Source of the DNA: Granulicella tundricola MP5ACTX9
GTDB taxonomy: Bacteria; Acidobacteriota; Terriglobia; Terriglobales; Acidobacteriaceae
NCBI RefSeq assembly: GCF_000178975.2
Contig: NC_015060.1
Coordinates: forward strand, 51,222-115,221
DNA length: 64,000 nucleotides
Reading direction: 5' to 3'
Position 1 is the stretch's first letter. Each line of letters opens with the position of its first letter. Both the position numbers and the translations under genes were made by a program. A model generated the notes under the pieces. The model searched no databases. It was not told the DNA's origin and worked only from the letters and a program-made list of their open reading frames with translations. Positions 1-8,855 of this stretch are shown here, piece by piece.

Positions 1-245
1 GAAGAGCTTTGCCGTGTCCTCGGTATCCCGCACACGCTTAGAAAATCCGCCAACACCTGCCGGTCGAGCAGCCGTGATGTACCAACCTGAACCGAAGGCA
101 GCAGCTTGAGCAGTTCCTGGGCGGCCCGCGGCTGAAGCTCGAAGAGCTTCTCGATGTCGCGTCGGTCGTGGTGCGACCGGACGGAGTGCGTGATGGTTTT
201 GGTGATCTCATGCAGACGCGGCAGCCAGGAGATAGGGCGGGGCAT
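1..245 (-). CDS. hypothetical protein, N-terminal part (runs off the window)
   Basis: An open minus-strand frame starts at ATG 243-245 behind a strong AGGAGGT ribosome-binding site (about 253-259) and stays open to the window edge, so only the first 81 residues are visible. The protein begins MPRPISWLPRLHEITKTI and continues with HSVRSHHDRRDIEKLFELQP and a Leu-rich stretch, a compact helical look that could bind nucleic acid. I recognise no family and give no function. It is divergent from the tyrosine recombinase at 395. Its reading frame, codon use and ribosome-binding site make it a better choice than the overlapping frames. Confidence 0.6.
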   Translation of the reverse strand, partial: MPRPISWLPRLHEITKTITHSVRSHHDRRDIEKLFELQPRAAQELLKLLPSVQVGTSRLLDRQVLADFLSVCGIPRTRQSS

Positions 246-394
246 CGGGGTGGAACCTCCTGAACGCCAGCAACAAAGGCCAACTTTAGATCATTTCAGG
301 AGCGCGGGTATGGCTGCGCGATCGCGCATTTATGCGTTCTCCTCAAGCCTTAGAACGCACCCGATAATCCAACTTATCGTGCTACCGTCACCCT

Positions 395-1357
395 GTGAGC
401 CAAGAAACAGCCATCTCGGTGCTAAACACGGCAGAACAGGCGTCCAACAGCTCTCAAGCCCGCCTGATAGCGCTCGTGCTCGACGGAGTCACCTCCGAGC
501 ACTCCCGCCGCTCCTACCGGACCGGCCTCACAGCCTTCTTCGGCTGGATACGAGTCGGCGTAGACGTCTCAGGAACGGAGCCGGCCTTCACGAAGGCGCT
601 CGTCCAGCTGTACCGGTCCTCGCTGCTGGTTCAGGGCCTTTCCTCGTCGACCGTGAACCTCCGGCTGTCGCCGCTGCGCAAGCTCGCCCGCGAGATGGCC
701 GACAACGGGATGCTCGACCCGGCTACGGCCGCGGCGATCGAACGCGTGCCCGGGGTCGAGAAACGCGGCAACCGGGTAGGGAACTGGCTCATGAAAGAAC
801 AGGCTAACGATCTGCTCAACGCACCAAACTCGAAGACTCTCACCGGGCTGCGTGACCGTGCGATTTTGGCCCTGCTGCTCGGGTGTGGTTTATGCCGGGC
901 CGAGCTGTTACGCATCAACGTCGAAGACCTGCAGCAGAGGGAAGGGCGCTGGGTACTCCCGGACATGGAAGGGAAGGGAAGCAGGGTACGCACGGTCACC
1001 GTGCCAGCTGGCGTCAAGACCCGCATTGATGCCTGGCTCAAAGCTTCCGGCATCACAGACGCCCGGCTCTTCCGGCCGGTCAGCAAGGCCGGCGAGCTTG
1101 CCGGCACGGAGATTCGGGATGAGAAAGCAGTCTGGCGGCTGGTAATGCGTTACGCCAAGGCTACGGACCTGGGGAAGCTGGCACCGCACGATCTGAGGCG
1201 GACCTGCGCGAAGCTCTGCCGCAAGGCTGGAGGAGACCTCGAACAGATCCAGCTGCTACTTGGGCATGCCTCGATCCAGACCACGGAGCGCTATCTTGGC
1301 ACCGAGCAGGCGCTGGCTCATGCCGTGAACGATGCCATCGAATTAGATCTGAACTGA
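395..1357 (+). CDS. tyrosine recombinase/integrase
   Basis: Site-specific recombinase of the phage-integrase family, 320 aa. An N-terminal SAM-like core-binding domain (about residues 20-110) is followed by the catalytic domain. The catalytic set is visible: Arg in GCGLCRAELLRI, HDLRR (His-x-x-Arg), then GHASIQTTERYLG with the second His and the nucleophilic Tyr. It lacks the extra helix insertion typical of integron integrases. GTG at 395 is the start that keeps the whole N-terminus; its ribosome-binding site is weak. It is clearly homologous to the recombinase at 22226-23179 (shared motifs such as LAPHDLRRTCA and the end AVNDxIxL). A remnant of a different recombinase lies just downstream, suggesting a former integration hotspot. 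Confidence 0.9.
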   Translation: MSQETAISVLNTAEQASNSSQARLIALVLDGVTSEHSRRSYRTGLTAFFGWIRVGVDVSGTEPAFTKALVQLYRSSLLVQGLSSSTVNLRLSPLRKLAREMADNGMLDPATAAAIERVPGVEKRGNRVGNWLMKEQANDLLNAPNSKTLTGLRDRAILALLLGCGLCRAELLRINVEDLQQREGRWVLPDMEGKGSRVRTVTVPAGVKTRIDAWLKASGITDARLFRPVSKAGELAGTEIRDEKAVWRLVMRYAKATDLGKLAPHDLRRTCAKLCRKAGGDLEQIQLLLGHASIQTTERYLGTEQALAHAVNDAIELDLN

Positions 1358-1490
1358 CGGATTGATCCAGGCTTATCCGGGAGCGGGAATCGGAAACCGT
1401 CCATAGGCTATGCGAGTGGCCGCAACGGACATTCCGACGGATTTTCGGATCCGGGGCCTAAACAGCGCGCTGGCAGATATCCTGAAAGCC

Positions 1491-1619
1491 ATGCCGACCC
1501 AACGCTTAGTCCTATTGCTTCTCGCCGGCCTATGTTTCATGTGGCTTTGCGTGCGGATCGGCAAGTATCTCTGGCGCGAGCTGAATGAGTACCTGCGAGA
1601 TCAGCGATTTGGCGAATAG
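1491..1619 (+). CDS. possible small membrane protein
   Basis: A short frame from ATG 1491 would encode about 42 residues beginning MPTQRLVLLLLAGLCF, with one strong transmembrane segment followed by a charged tail ending EYLRDQRFGE. The same frame is open upstream to 1410. There is no convincing ribosome-binding site and no recognised family. It lies between the integrase and a recombinase remnant. It may be a real single-pass peptide or chance. Confidence 0.25.
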   Translation: MPTQRLVLLLLAGLCFMWLCVRIGKYLWRELNEYLRDQRFGE

Positions 1620-1677
1620 TGGCGATCCAAGAACAGACTAATAACGCCTTGGCTCCGGACCGGCTCTGATCCCCGCA

Positions 1678-1887
1678 GAGTTCGACGGGCGCTCGTTCTG
1701 GGCGGGGTTCGCCACTCAGCGGCACGCCATCGTGCCAGCGCCTTCGACATAATGCGCCAGACCGAACACCGCTCGATCACCAACGTCTCGTGCTTATTGC
1801 GCGACGCACAGATTTTCGGAATGCACCGGCAAGCATTCGCAGACAACGGTCTCGACATGATGCGCATGCTAGTGAAAGCCGCCTAAC
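1678..1887 (+). pseudogene. C-terminal remnant of a second tyrosine recombinase
   Basis: Two adjacent frames together read like the end of a phage-type integrase. Frame one gives EFDGRSFWAGFATQ, a degenerate version of the GHSLRxGFAT His-x-x-Arg box. After a one-base shift near 1718 the text continues AARHRASAFDIMRQTEHRSI and then LLRDAQIF, the usual region around the second His and the Tyr; here the Tyr position reads Cys/Leu. The last 20 residues, to TAA at 1887, do not look like the family. The shift, the lost active-site residue and the missing 5' part make this a decayed fragment. Confidence 0.5.
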
Positions 1888-2244
1888 ACGGGACCTTCCC
1901 TCTGAGCGTCCTAACACGCTAGCAACTTAGTGTCTAGAAGTCTAAATTCACAGTGCTTGCGCCGCCGCAGATTCGCTTTTTATTCGTCACTCCTGTTATA
2001 TCTCATGGGAGGGGTCAATCATCGGGACGATGCCGCAGCTGACAAGAGGGGGGCGGTAAAGTCGCATCGATATGAAGTTTGATTCAATCATGGTCATCGT
2101 GGCGGAATCATCGTTACAGTTCAAGGGCGAGAGAGGCATCGCTCAGCCAACCCTGCGGTTATTAGCGTCTGGATCAAAGCGTGAGCCTTGCTCGCTTGAT
2201 CTTCAGCAGTGTGATGCGCCGATTTCAGGCGCTTAGGAGTAAGA
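1888..2244. other. intergenic region, no supported gene
   Basis: About 350 bases without a convincing gene. A 54-codon frame from ATG 2072 exists but has no ribosome-binding site and no recognisable product. The segment otherwise holds only the leader of the small gene at 2245. Confidence 0.4.
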
Positions 2245-2472
2245 ATGACACTGAATCTCAGCTTTGAAGACTTGAAGCGGATCGCTCTCGACGGACGTGT
2301 GGTCAAGAACGGAATTACGTTAATCGTAGGACGCCCGTTGATCCCTGACGTGAAGACGGATACGAGTGGAAAGCTTGGCGAGGTGCGGTTCACGGTGGAT
2401 GATCGGCAAGTCCAGCCGCATGGGCGACGGCTAGTCAAGCCGGCCGCCGGGACTTCACAGGCAGATAGCTGA
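2245..2472 (+). CDS. small hypothetical protein (75 aa)
   Basis: A 75-residue protein starting MTLNLSFEDLKRIALDGRVV. ATG 2245 follows TAGGAGTAAG, a good ribosome-binding site, which decides the start. The middle is rich in short alternating hydrophobic stretches (ITLIVGRPLIP, GEVRFTVDD) suggesting a small beta-rich fold, and the tail is basic. No signal peptide or membrane segment. No family recognised. A strong hairpin lies about 130 bases downstream, before the NYN gene. Confidence 0.5.
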   Translation: MTLNLSFEDLKRIALDGRVVKNGITLIVGRPLIPDVKTDTSGKLGEVRFTVDDRQVQPHGRRLVKPAAGTSQADS

Positions 2473-2601
2473 GTGTCGAGCGCCTCTTGCTTCATGCGGG
2501 GAGTTCAGGCGAGCCTGGAACGATGTTTCTGGTACGCGGAAGCCCACGCAGTCGTATATATTAGAGATACCCGCTGACAGGGCCGCAAGGTGTTGTCAGT
2601 C

Positions 2602-2642
2602 CAGAAGCCGCTTGGAGCGTAAGCTCCGGCGGCTTCTGTTTT
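2602..2642 (+). terminator. rho-independent terminator or attenuator
   Basis: A perfect 10-bp stem, CAGAAGCCGC (2602-2611) with GCGGCTTCTG (2629-2638), encloses an inner GGAGC/GCTCC stem and is followed by TTTT. It sits only 9 bases before the GTG start of the NYN gene. It could end transcription of the 2245 gene or attenuate the NYN gene. Confidence 0.7.
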
Positions 2643-2651
2643 GAGGATCAG

Positions 2652-3293
2652 GTGAGGTCAGTGAAGCGAACCTACGTCTACGTTGATGGCTTTAACCTCT
2701 ACTATCGAACCCTCCGAAAGACGAAGTTCAAGTGGCTGAACCTCGAAGCTTTGGTACGGAGTCTTCTTGACGATGAAAATGAGATCGTATGCATCCGCTA
2801 CTTTACCGCTCCCGTGAGTGGGAAGTTTGATCCCGGTGTCCCCGTTCGCCAGCAGCGCTATCTTCAGGCTCTACGAACTCTTCCTACGGTGTCAATCCAC
2901 GAAGGGAACTTCCTGACCAGAGCGAAAATTAGGCCACTGGTGCACCCAGCTCCGGATGGTCCCACCCACGTTGAGATCTGGAACACCGAAGAGAAAGGCT
3001 CCGACGTCAATTTAGCCACGTATCTGATCCATGATGCATGGAGAGACCTCTTTGATGTCGCCGTAGTGCTCTCTCAAGATACAGACCTGAATGAACCTGT
3101 TCGTATCGTGCGCGATGAGATCAAGAAATCGATCGGGGTGATCATTCTTGACGGGAAGGCGCCTGGCAAGCTCTCCACTTTCGGGAGCTTCGTCAGACAC
3201 ATAACGCACGCCGATCTTGCTGCTTCACAGTTTCCCGATATTATTCCGTTCGGTCAGCGGGGGAAGGCTGTTGAAAGACCTTCTGAGTGGTGA
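2652..3293 (+). CDS. NYN domain (PIN-like) ribonuclease
   Basis: A 213-aa soluble protein of the NYN (Nedd4-BP1/YacP-like) superfamily, related to PIN-domain metal-dependent RNases. The acidic sites are visible in order: YVDGFNLYY (first Asp, residues about 9-17), GSDVNLATYLI (about 118) and LSQDTDLNEPVRIV (about 141). The length fits a single-domain NYN protein. GTG at 2652 is preceded by GAGG at 2643-2646 (5-base spacing); GTG 2661 is an alternative that loses three residues. The gene is immediately downstream of a strong hairpin. Likely role, by family: RNA cleavage, with substrate unknown. NYN proteins are also found in defence and toxin contexts, but nothing adjacent proves that here. 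Confidence 0.85.
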   Translation: MRSVKRTYVYVDGFNLYYRTLRKTKFKWLNLEALVRSLLDDENEIVCIRYFTAPVSGKFDPGVPVRQQRYLQALRTLPTVSIHEGNFLTRAKIRPLVHPAPDGPTHVEIWNTEEKGSDVNLATYLIHDAWRDLFDVAVVLSQDTDLNEPVRIVRDEIKKSIGVIILDGKAPGKLSTFGSFVRHITHADLAASQFPDIIPFGQRGKAVERPSEW

Positions 3294-3569
3294 GCGTTTG
3301 CCGTCCGCGCTCCGATGCAGAAGATAAAAACGCCGGGAATGTAGACATTCGCTGCTAAAACACGTAACCCAGGCACCCTACAGCTTCTACAGATCGTAGA
3401 GGCGAGAAACGCTCTGCCCTTAGAGAGCAATACGCTGAATCAGCCCACGACTACTGCCGTAGTGACTTTATCCCCCTGACGGGTTACTGACGACTACGAC
3501 TACGTTGTGTCAAGCTCTATAAAATTATGTTTAAAGACTGTCCACACGAAAGTGGAGTGGAGGTTTTGC

Positions 3570-5558
3570 TTGACTCGAAGAAAACGACTAGATCTGAGTT
3601 CCGCGTTAGCTCGAGGTGAATTTGTTCCGTACTTTCAACCGTTGGTTGATTTGCGAACCGGAGAACTGCGTGGCTGCGAGGTGCTCGCCCGGTGGGTCCA
3701 TCCCACACGGGGGATTGTCCTTCCCGACGACTTCATTCCATATGCTGAGGAGAGCGGAATTATCGCGGCTTTGTCAGAATGTGTTCTGTCAAAGGCTTTC
3801 GAAGCTTGCGCCACATTGAATCAGACGTTTGTGCTCTCGGTGAACATCTCACCGATTCAGTTTCGCGATCCTATACTTTCGAAGCGGCTTTCCGAGTTGT
3901 CCACGCGTCACCGATTCCCGCTCGATAGAGTGAAGGTCGAAATCACAGAGAGTACGCTCCTCACGAACCTAGCGGACGCGCAGTCTATATCGACGCAGCT
4001 GAAGCTGCTTGGGGTTAAACTTTCGTTGGATGATTTTGGAACTGGATATTCCAGTCTTGCTCACCTGCAGGCATTACCATTCGATGAGATCAAGATAGAC
4101 CGTAGCTTTGTGAGCTCGATGTGTTGTCGGCGCGAAAGTATGAAAATCGTTGCAGCCGTCATCGGTCTAGGTCGGAGTCTTGGTTTGACGACGGTCGCTG
4201 AGGGAATCGAGGAATCGGCCCAGGCGGACATGCTGCGCTGTTTGGGATGTGAGGTAGGTCAAGGCTGGTTCTATGGAAGGCCAGTTCCCATCGAGGAATT
4301 ACAGGCCATGCTCGCTTTGAGCCGCCCCTCTTCTCATAGGGTGGGTCACACAAAGCAGGTGCCCAAGCAAAGGATTACATCCTTTCTTGAAGCCCTGCCC
4401 GCCGCACGTCATGCGCAGCTTCAAGCTATTTATGATGGATCACCTGTAGGACTCTGTTTTGTCGATCGCGAACTGCGGTATGTGAGCGTAAATCAGCGTC
4501 ACGCGCAAATGAACGGTGCTCCCGCTGAGGCACACCTTGGACGGACCGTCCGGGAGATGGTTCCTGAGCCATTCTATGAAAAGGTCGTACCCTATCTCAC
4601 TCGAGCTCTAGGTGGGGAGGCAATTCACGGTGTTGAGCTAGAGCGCAGGGATCACATCAAAGGGGTAAAGTGCGCAACGATCCTGTCTACCTACCAGCCT
4701 GCTCAAGATGAAAACGGTGAGGTAATCGGCGTATCAGTGACAGTGGTCGACATCTCTGATCGAAAGGCAGCTGAAAGAGCACTTGCGGAAAGTGAAGATC
4801 ACTTTCGCCATATGGTTCAACTTAACCCTCAGATACCCTACACGATGGACCCTAACGGCCTCATTCTTGACATGAGTCCCCGCTGGGCGGAACTCACGGG
4901 TTTAACGTTTGAGGAAACCTGTGGACGTGGTTGGCTACGGACGGTGCACCCCGAAGATGCGACTACGTTGGTTAGCAAGTGCCTGGCTGCAATAAAGGCA
5001 GCAGTTCAGATTGATGTTGAGTTCAGAGTCTTAGGGCGCGACAAGCTCTGGCACTGGATGCGATCTCGAGCCGCACCCCGCATGGATCGTGACGGAGCGA
5101 TCATCAAATGGTATGGCAGTGTAGAGCTCATCGATGATCAGAAGCAGGCGCAGGAACAATTATGGGCGAGCCAACTGCGACTGCAAACCATTATTGATAC
5201 CTTGCCGGTAGGAGTCGTCATCGCGGAAGCCCCAAGTGGCCGAATTATCGGCCGCAATCAGAAAGCGGAAGCGATTCTTCAGCAGGATCCATTGCATTTC
5301 GAACAGATCGGGGACTATTCCAGGCGAGTCGCCTACCATCGTGACGGTCGCAGGTTGGAGTCCGATGACTTTCCTTTAGCGAAAGCGATTCTGCGTGGTC
5401 AGATCACGGACGCCGAACACGTCTATTACACATTCGGAGACGACGTAGGAAAGTGGCTAAGCCTTAGCGGAGCCCCCCTGAAGGACAGAGACGGCAAGAT
5501 TGTGGGCGCGGTTGCGACCATACAAGAGCTGAATGGCGAGACGAGCCATCTAATCTGA
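3570..5558 (+). CDS. EAL-domain c-di-GMP phosphodiesterase with C-terminal PAS domains
   Basis: Signalling protein predicted to hydrolyse cyclic di-GMP. The EAL domain comes first (about residues 1-250): the signature is CEVLARW (EVL in place of EAL, a common functional variant), followed by NISPIQF, EITEST, LDDFGTGYSS, KIDRSFV, VAEGIEE and QGWFYGRP, so the metal ligands and the catalytic Glu are present. Three PAS/PAC units follow (about 275-410, 412-540, 545-660), with PAS linker text such as VTVVDISDRKAAERALAESE. There is no GGDEF and no membrane segment. The usual order (sensor first) is reversed. The frame is open from GTG 3507, but TTG 3570 follows GGAGG at 3558-3562, which I prefer. 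Confidence 0.9.
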   Translation: MTRRKRLDLSSALARGEFVPYFQPLVDLRTGELRGCEVLARWVHPTRGIVLPDDFIPYAEESGIIAALSECVLSKAFEACATLNQTFVLSVNISPIQFRDPILSKRLSELSTRHRFPLDRVKVEITESTLLTNLADAQSISTQLKLLGVKLSLDDFGTGYSSLAHLQALPFDEIKIDRSFVSSMCCRRESMKIVAAVIGLGRSLGLTTVAEGIEESAQADMLRCLGCEVGQGWFYGRPVPIEELQAMLALSRPSSHRVGHTKQVPKQRITSFLEALPAARHAQLQAIYDGSPVGLCFVDRELRYVSVNQRHAQMNGAPAEAHLGRTVREMVPEPFYEKVVPYLTRALGGEAIHGVELERRDHIKGVKCATILSTYQPAQDENGEVIGVSVTVVDISDRKAAERALAESEDHFRHMVQLNPQIPYTMDPNGLILDMSPRWAELTGLTFEETCGRGWLRTVHPEDATTLVSKCLAAIKAAVQIDVEFRVLGRDKLWHWMRSRAAPRMDRDGAIIKWYGSVELIDDQKQAQEQLWASQLRLQTIIDTLPVGVVIAEAPSGRIIGRNQKAEAILQQDPLHFEQIGDYSRRVAYHRDGRRLESDDFPLAKAILRGQITDAEHVYYTFGDDVGKWLSLSGAPLKDRDGKIVGAVATIQELNGETSHLI

Positions 5559-5636
5559 TCGTGCCGGGTACTCGATACGTCGCGACCAGCGAAGGGATGT
5601 CGGCCTTGGTTGGCCTAAGTGATCGGCACACAATAG

Positions 5637-5936
5637 TTGATCAAATCCAGAACGGGTCGAGGAGCGTTTCTACCCAGAGGTTCTGATCTGTTATCCGTGT
5701 ATCCCCCACCCAGGATTCTTTGGGCTGCCGTCCTAAAAGCATGTTCCGAGCAGGATCTGCAGCTCCTGCAATCAGGGACTTTGATCAAGCGAGCTTTATT
5801 CGAGATCGAAGACGCTTCAAGTTTATTGAGAGAATGTGACGAATTTCTGCTCAGGCTGCGGTTAGAACGTGAGTCCAGACGGAAAGCAACTGTGCGGAAG
5901 CATCAACATTCTGACAATGGTTCTTCGCTATCCTAA
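5637..5936 (+). CDS. small hypothetical protein
   Basis: A 99-codon frame from TTG 5637; no ATG start is available near the 5' end and no clear ribosome-binding site is seen. The C-terminal two thirds (ILWAAVLKACSEQDLQLLQS, then ASSLLRECDEFLLRLRLERE) look like amphipathic helices with plausible codon use, so a real small gene is possible, perhaps with a later start. It lies 78 bases after the EAL-PAS gene on the same strand. No family recognised. Confidence 0.3.
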   Translation: MIKSRTGRGAFLPRGSDLLSVYPPPRILWAAVLKACSEQDLQLLQSGTLIKRALFEIEDASSLLRECDEFLLRLRLERESRRKATVRKHQHSDNGSSLS

Positions 5937-6239
5937 ATGACTTCTTCTTGGCGTCATCCCGAGTCTTCAAATGCGCCAGACGTTGAAGATCTGCGGAAGA
6001 AATCATGGTTGACCGTTTCCGGCCGTCCTTAGATTATCCAGGTTGCATTATGTTCCCGAATATTGGCTTCGAAACCCTTTCCATGGAAGTGTGAGAATAG
6101 AGGACGTTTGTGGCCAAAGCAGACTGCCTACAATGTCCCTCGCTGATCCTACGAGTATCTGTCTTTTCTAACCGCAAGTGGCACCCCTTGTAAGGAACGC
6201 GGCAATCCTTCATCATGAGGGGCACCAGGTTGAAACCCC
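5937..6239. other. intergenic region, no supported gene
   Basis: About 300 bases between the small 5637 frame and the hydrolase. No gene is supported. An imperfect inverted repeat (ACCCCTTGTAAGGA against TCCTTCATCATGAGGGG, about 6183-6222) just before the hydrolase may be a hairpin in its leader. Confidence 0.35.
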
Positions 6240-7145
6240 TTGAGTGAAGCCGTGCGATATGAACTGAAGACCGAGATGGTGGCCGCAAATGACCTTGTAT
6301 TTGAGGTTCTGACCTGCGGTACGGGCAAAACGCTTGCGCTTTGCTTGCACGGTTTCCCCGAGGTAGCTCTCAGCTGGCGTGAACAGATGTTAGCCCTTGC
6401 CGAGAGTGGGTACCGAGTATGGGCACCGAATCAACGTGGTTATGGCAAGAGCAGCCGACCACCCCGCATGCAGGACTACGCTATAGAAAATCTAATGGCT
6501 GACGTTGCTGCCCTAATCGATGCTTCGGGTGCCCAGCACGTGGTTCTGCTTGGTCATGACTGGGGCGGCATCGTGGCTTGGTGTTTTGCCAGTCGACGTT
6601 TACGGCTTTTGGACAAGCTCGTGATCATCAACGTTCCGCATCCGGTGTGCTTCGCCAGGAGCCTGCGACGTCCTGAGCAGTTTGTACGTTCCTGGTACGC
6701 CGCGGCGTTCCAAATGCCATTCTTACCTGAGTGGTTTCTTCGTCGGAAAAATGCAAAGGGAATCGAAGAGGCTATGCTGCGAAGTTCCACCCGACCCGAA
6801 TCGTTCTCCCGAGACCTGCTTGAGGCTACTCGTTCTAACGCCGCTGAACCCGACGCGCTGAAGGCTATGGTCGACTGGTACAGGGCTTTTGTGTGCGGGG
6901 GCGGTCTCCAGCGTCAGCTTCGTTACGGCTTCCCCAGAATTGAAGTCCCAACCCTCCTAATTTGGGGTGAGGAAGATCGGTTCCTGACCAAAGCATCAAC
7001 TATTGGAACGGAAGAGTTCGTCACCCTCCTCAGCATGCATTTTCTGCCTGGTGTCTCACACTGGGTTCAACAAGACGCGACTGAGCAATGCAACAGGTTG
7101 ATTCTTCAATTCATCAGCTTAGAACTAGCTACATCCGAAGCTTAA
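6240..7145 (+). CDS. alpha/beta hydrolase, epoxide-hydrolase-like
   Basis: A 301-aa soluble alpha/beta-hydrolase fold enzyme. The oxyanion motif HGFPE (about residue 36), RGYGKSSRP, and GHDWGG with Asp as the nucleophile (about 105) identify the epoxide hydrolase/haloalkane dehalogenase branch. The acid Asp lies in LLIWGEEDRFL and the catalytic His in PGVSHWVQQD. By family it would open an epoxide through a covalent ester, but the substrate cannot be read from sequence and a dehalogenase-like activity cannot be excluded. TTG 6240 gives the longest frame; ATG 6276 (MVAANDL) would still keep the whole fold, so the start is uncertain. It appears monocistronic. Confidence 0.85.
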   Translation: MSEAVRYELKTEMVAANDLVFEVLTCGTGKTLALCLHGFPEVALSWREQMLALAESGYRVWAPNQRGYGKSSRPPRMQDYAIENLMADVAALIDASGAQHVVLLGHDWGGIVAWCFASRRLRLLDKLVIINVPHPVCFARSLRRPEQFVRSWYAAAFQMPFLPEWFLRRKNAKGIEEAMLRSSTRPESFSRDLLEATRSNAAEPDALKAMVDWYRAFVCGGGLQRQLRYGFPRIEVPTLLIWGEEDRFLTKASTIGTEEFVTLLSMHFLPGVSHWVQQDATEQCNRLILQFISLELATSEA

Positions 7146-7306
7146 GCATTGGAGGCATGGTGACTCATTGTTCCTCTCCTGCCTAACGCGGGCGTTGGGG
7201 TTAGCTTTTCAAGAATCATCTCTTTAGACGGCTCAACAATGTACGCCCAGTGATCTAGCACTTCGTATTCTGTTCGCCTATACTCAGGGTTTGGAGAACA
7301 AGTGCA

Positions 7307-8701
7307 ATGTCCAATCTCAGCTCTGCATCTGCGGCTCAGCCTGCAATTGCCTGTCCAAAATGCGGTACGCCGGTTCTTCTTACCGAGGCCCTAGCGGCTC
7401 CGCTGATCGAAGCCACTCGTGCCGAGTACGAGGCAAAGCTTCGATCACACAGTGATGCTGTCGCTAAGCAGCAGCAAGAGCTTACCCGCAAGGAACAGGC
7501 AACACAGGAAGTCGAGCAGCAGCTCGCCAAACGCGAAGCGGACATCAAGCGCCGATATGAGGAAGCCCGTGCAGAGATCGGCACTCAAAGGGAGCAGTTG
7601 GCTGCGGAAGTCACGCGTCAGACCGAGGTAGCAGTTACAAAAGAGCTTGCTGAGCGGTTGATCGTAGAAAGAAAGACGATCGCCGAAGCAGAGGAGAGCC
7701 GGGCACGTCAGCGGTTTGCCGACGAGCTTGCGGAGCGGGACCGGGATCGCAAGGAGCAGGGAGAGTACATCGAACGACTTACGGCCAAGCTGACAGCTGC
7801 CCAAACCGCCGAAGTGGAACTGAAGCGTCGCGAGCGGGAGTTCGACGATAAAGAACGAGAGCTGCCCCTACGCATAGAACAGGAGGTCAGTGGCCGGCTC
7901 GACCAGGCGCGTGCCTCCGCGGCGAACGAAGCCAGTGAGCGGCTTACACTCCAGCTTAGCGAGAAGGAAAGGCAGATCAAGGACCTCGCGACAAAACTGG
8001 AAGAGGCGAGCCGGAAGGCTCAGCAGGGGTCGCAACAGTCACAGGGCGAGACTCTGGAACTCTTGCTGGAAGACCAGCTTCGGCGGCAATTTCCCTTCGA
8101 TGAATTGCAGCCGGTGCCCAAAGGTGAATTCGGCGGTGACACCCTGCAGGTCGTCCGTGACAGCTCGGGGCGGGAGTGCGGTCGCATCTTGTGGGAGTTC
8201 AAACGCACCAAAATCTGGCAATCCGCTTGGCTTTCGAAGCTCAAGGGGGACCAGCGTTCTGCCCGTGCGGACATCGCCGTGATTGTGTCACAGGCGATGC
8301 CGCCGGACGTTAGGCATTTCAATGAGGTTGATGGAGTATGGGTGTCATCGTTAGGATGCACGCTCCCAGTGGCTACGGCATTACGGGCATCGCTGCTCCA
8401 GCTAGCGAGCCAGCGGCGCAGTGCCGAAGGCCAGCACACTAAGAGTGAACTCGTATACGCCTACCTAACTGGTTCACAGTTCCGGGGGCGCATCGAGGCC
8501 ATAGCAGAGCGCTGGTCTGAGATGCAAAAAGACTTGGCGGATGAGAAGAAGGCCACAATGAAGCGGTGGTCCAAGCGAGAGGCACAGTTGCATACGCTGC
8601 TCGACTCCACGGCTGGGATCTATGGAGACCTTCAAGGCATTGTGGGACGAGACTTGGCCGAGATCGAAGCTCTTGGCGAGACGTTGCTATTGGAAAGCTA
8701 G
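7307..8701 (+). CDS. DUF2130 protein (PD-(D/E)XK nuclease-like)
   Basis: A 464-aa protein of the DUF2130 family. The N-terminus carries a CPKCG half zinc ribbon (residues about 16-20). Residues about 40-245 form a long charged coiled coil (repeated E/K/R/Q heptads such as QQLAKREADIKRRYEEARAE). The C-terminal third, from ETLELLLEDQLRRQFPFDEL, contains ILWEFKRTKIW and SARADIAVIVSQAMP, fitting the restriction-endonuclease-like ExK and preceding acidic strand. Known families of this fold are often placed near defence genes. Here it is 150 bases from the end of the convergent SIR2-STAND gene. Function unproven; DNA cleavage or DNA-end binding is the family-level inference. Confidence 0.8.
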   Translation: MSNLSSASAAQPAIACPKCGTPVLLTEALAAPLIEATRAEYEAKLRSHSDAVAKQQQELTRKEQATQEVEQQLAKREADIKRRYEEARAEIGTQREQLAAEVTRQTEVAVTKELAERLIVERKTIAEAEESRARQRFADELAERDRDRKEQGEYIERLTAKLTAAQTAEVELKRREREFDDKERELPLRIEQEVSGRLDQARASAANEASERLTLQLSEKERQIKDLATKLEEASRKAQQGSQQSQGETLELLLEDQLRRQFPFDELQPVPKGEFGGDTLQVVRDSSGRECGRILWEFKRTKIWQSAWLSKLKGDQRSARADIAVIVSQAMPPDVRHFNEVDGVWVSSLGCTLPVATALRASLLQLASQRRSAEGQHTKSELVYAYLTGSQFRGRIEAIAERWSEMQKDLADEKKATMKRWSKREAQLHTLLDSTAGIYGDLQGIVGRDLAEIEALGETLLLES

Positions 8702-8855
8702 TTTTCGAACCGCACGAAGACGCTATGGCCTCAAGCACTCAACAGCGGCCTCTCTGCTAGTCCACATAACCTAGAGTCAAAGGCCCTCTGGGTGAAAATA
8801 GGTACCCAGATCCTGACAACGAGAGTTTGGCTCGGTTAGCATAAGGTGTTGCCTG

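Noticed and set aside
7183..7206. attC-like GCCTAACGCGGGCGTTGGGG near 7.2 kb and AACGCGGGCGTTGGGC near 31.5 kb
   Set aside because: They contain core-like boxes but no second pair of boxes or hairpin arm at attC spacing, and they do not match the arms of the local site family. Short palindromes of this kind are common by chance in GC-rich DNA.
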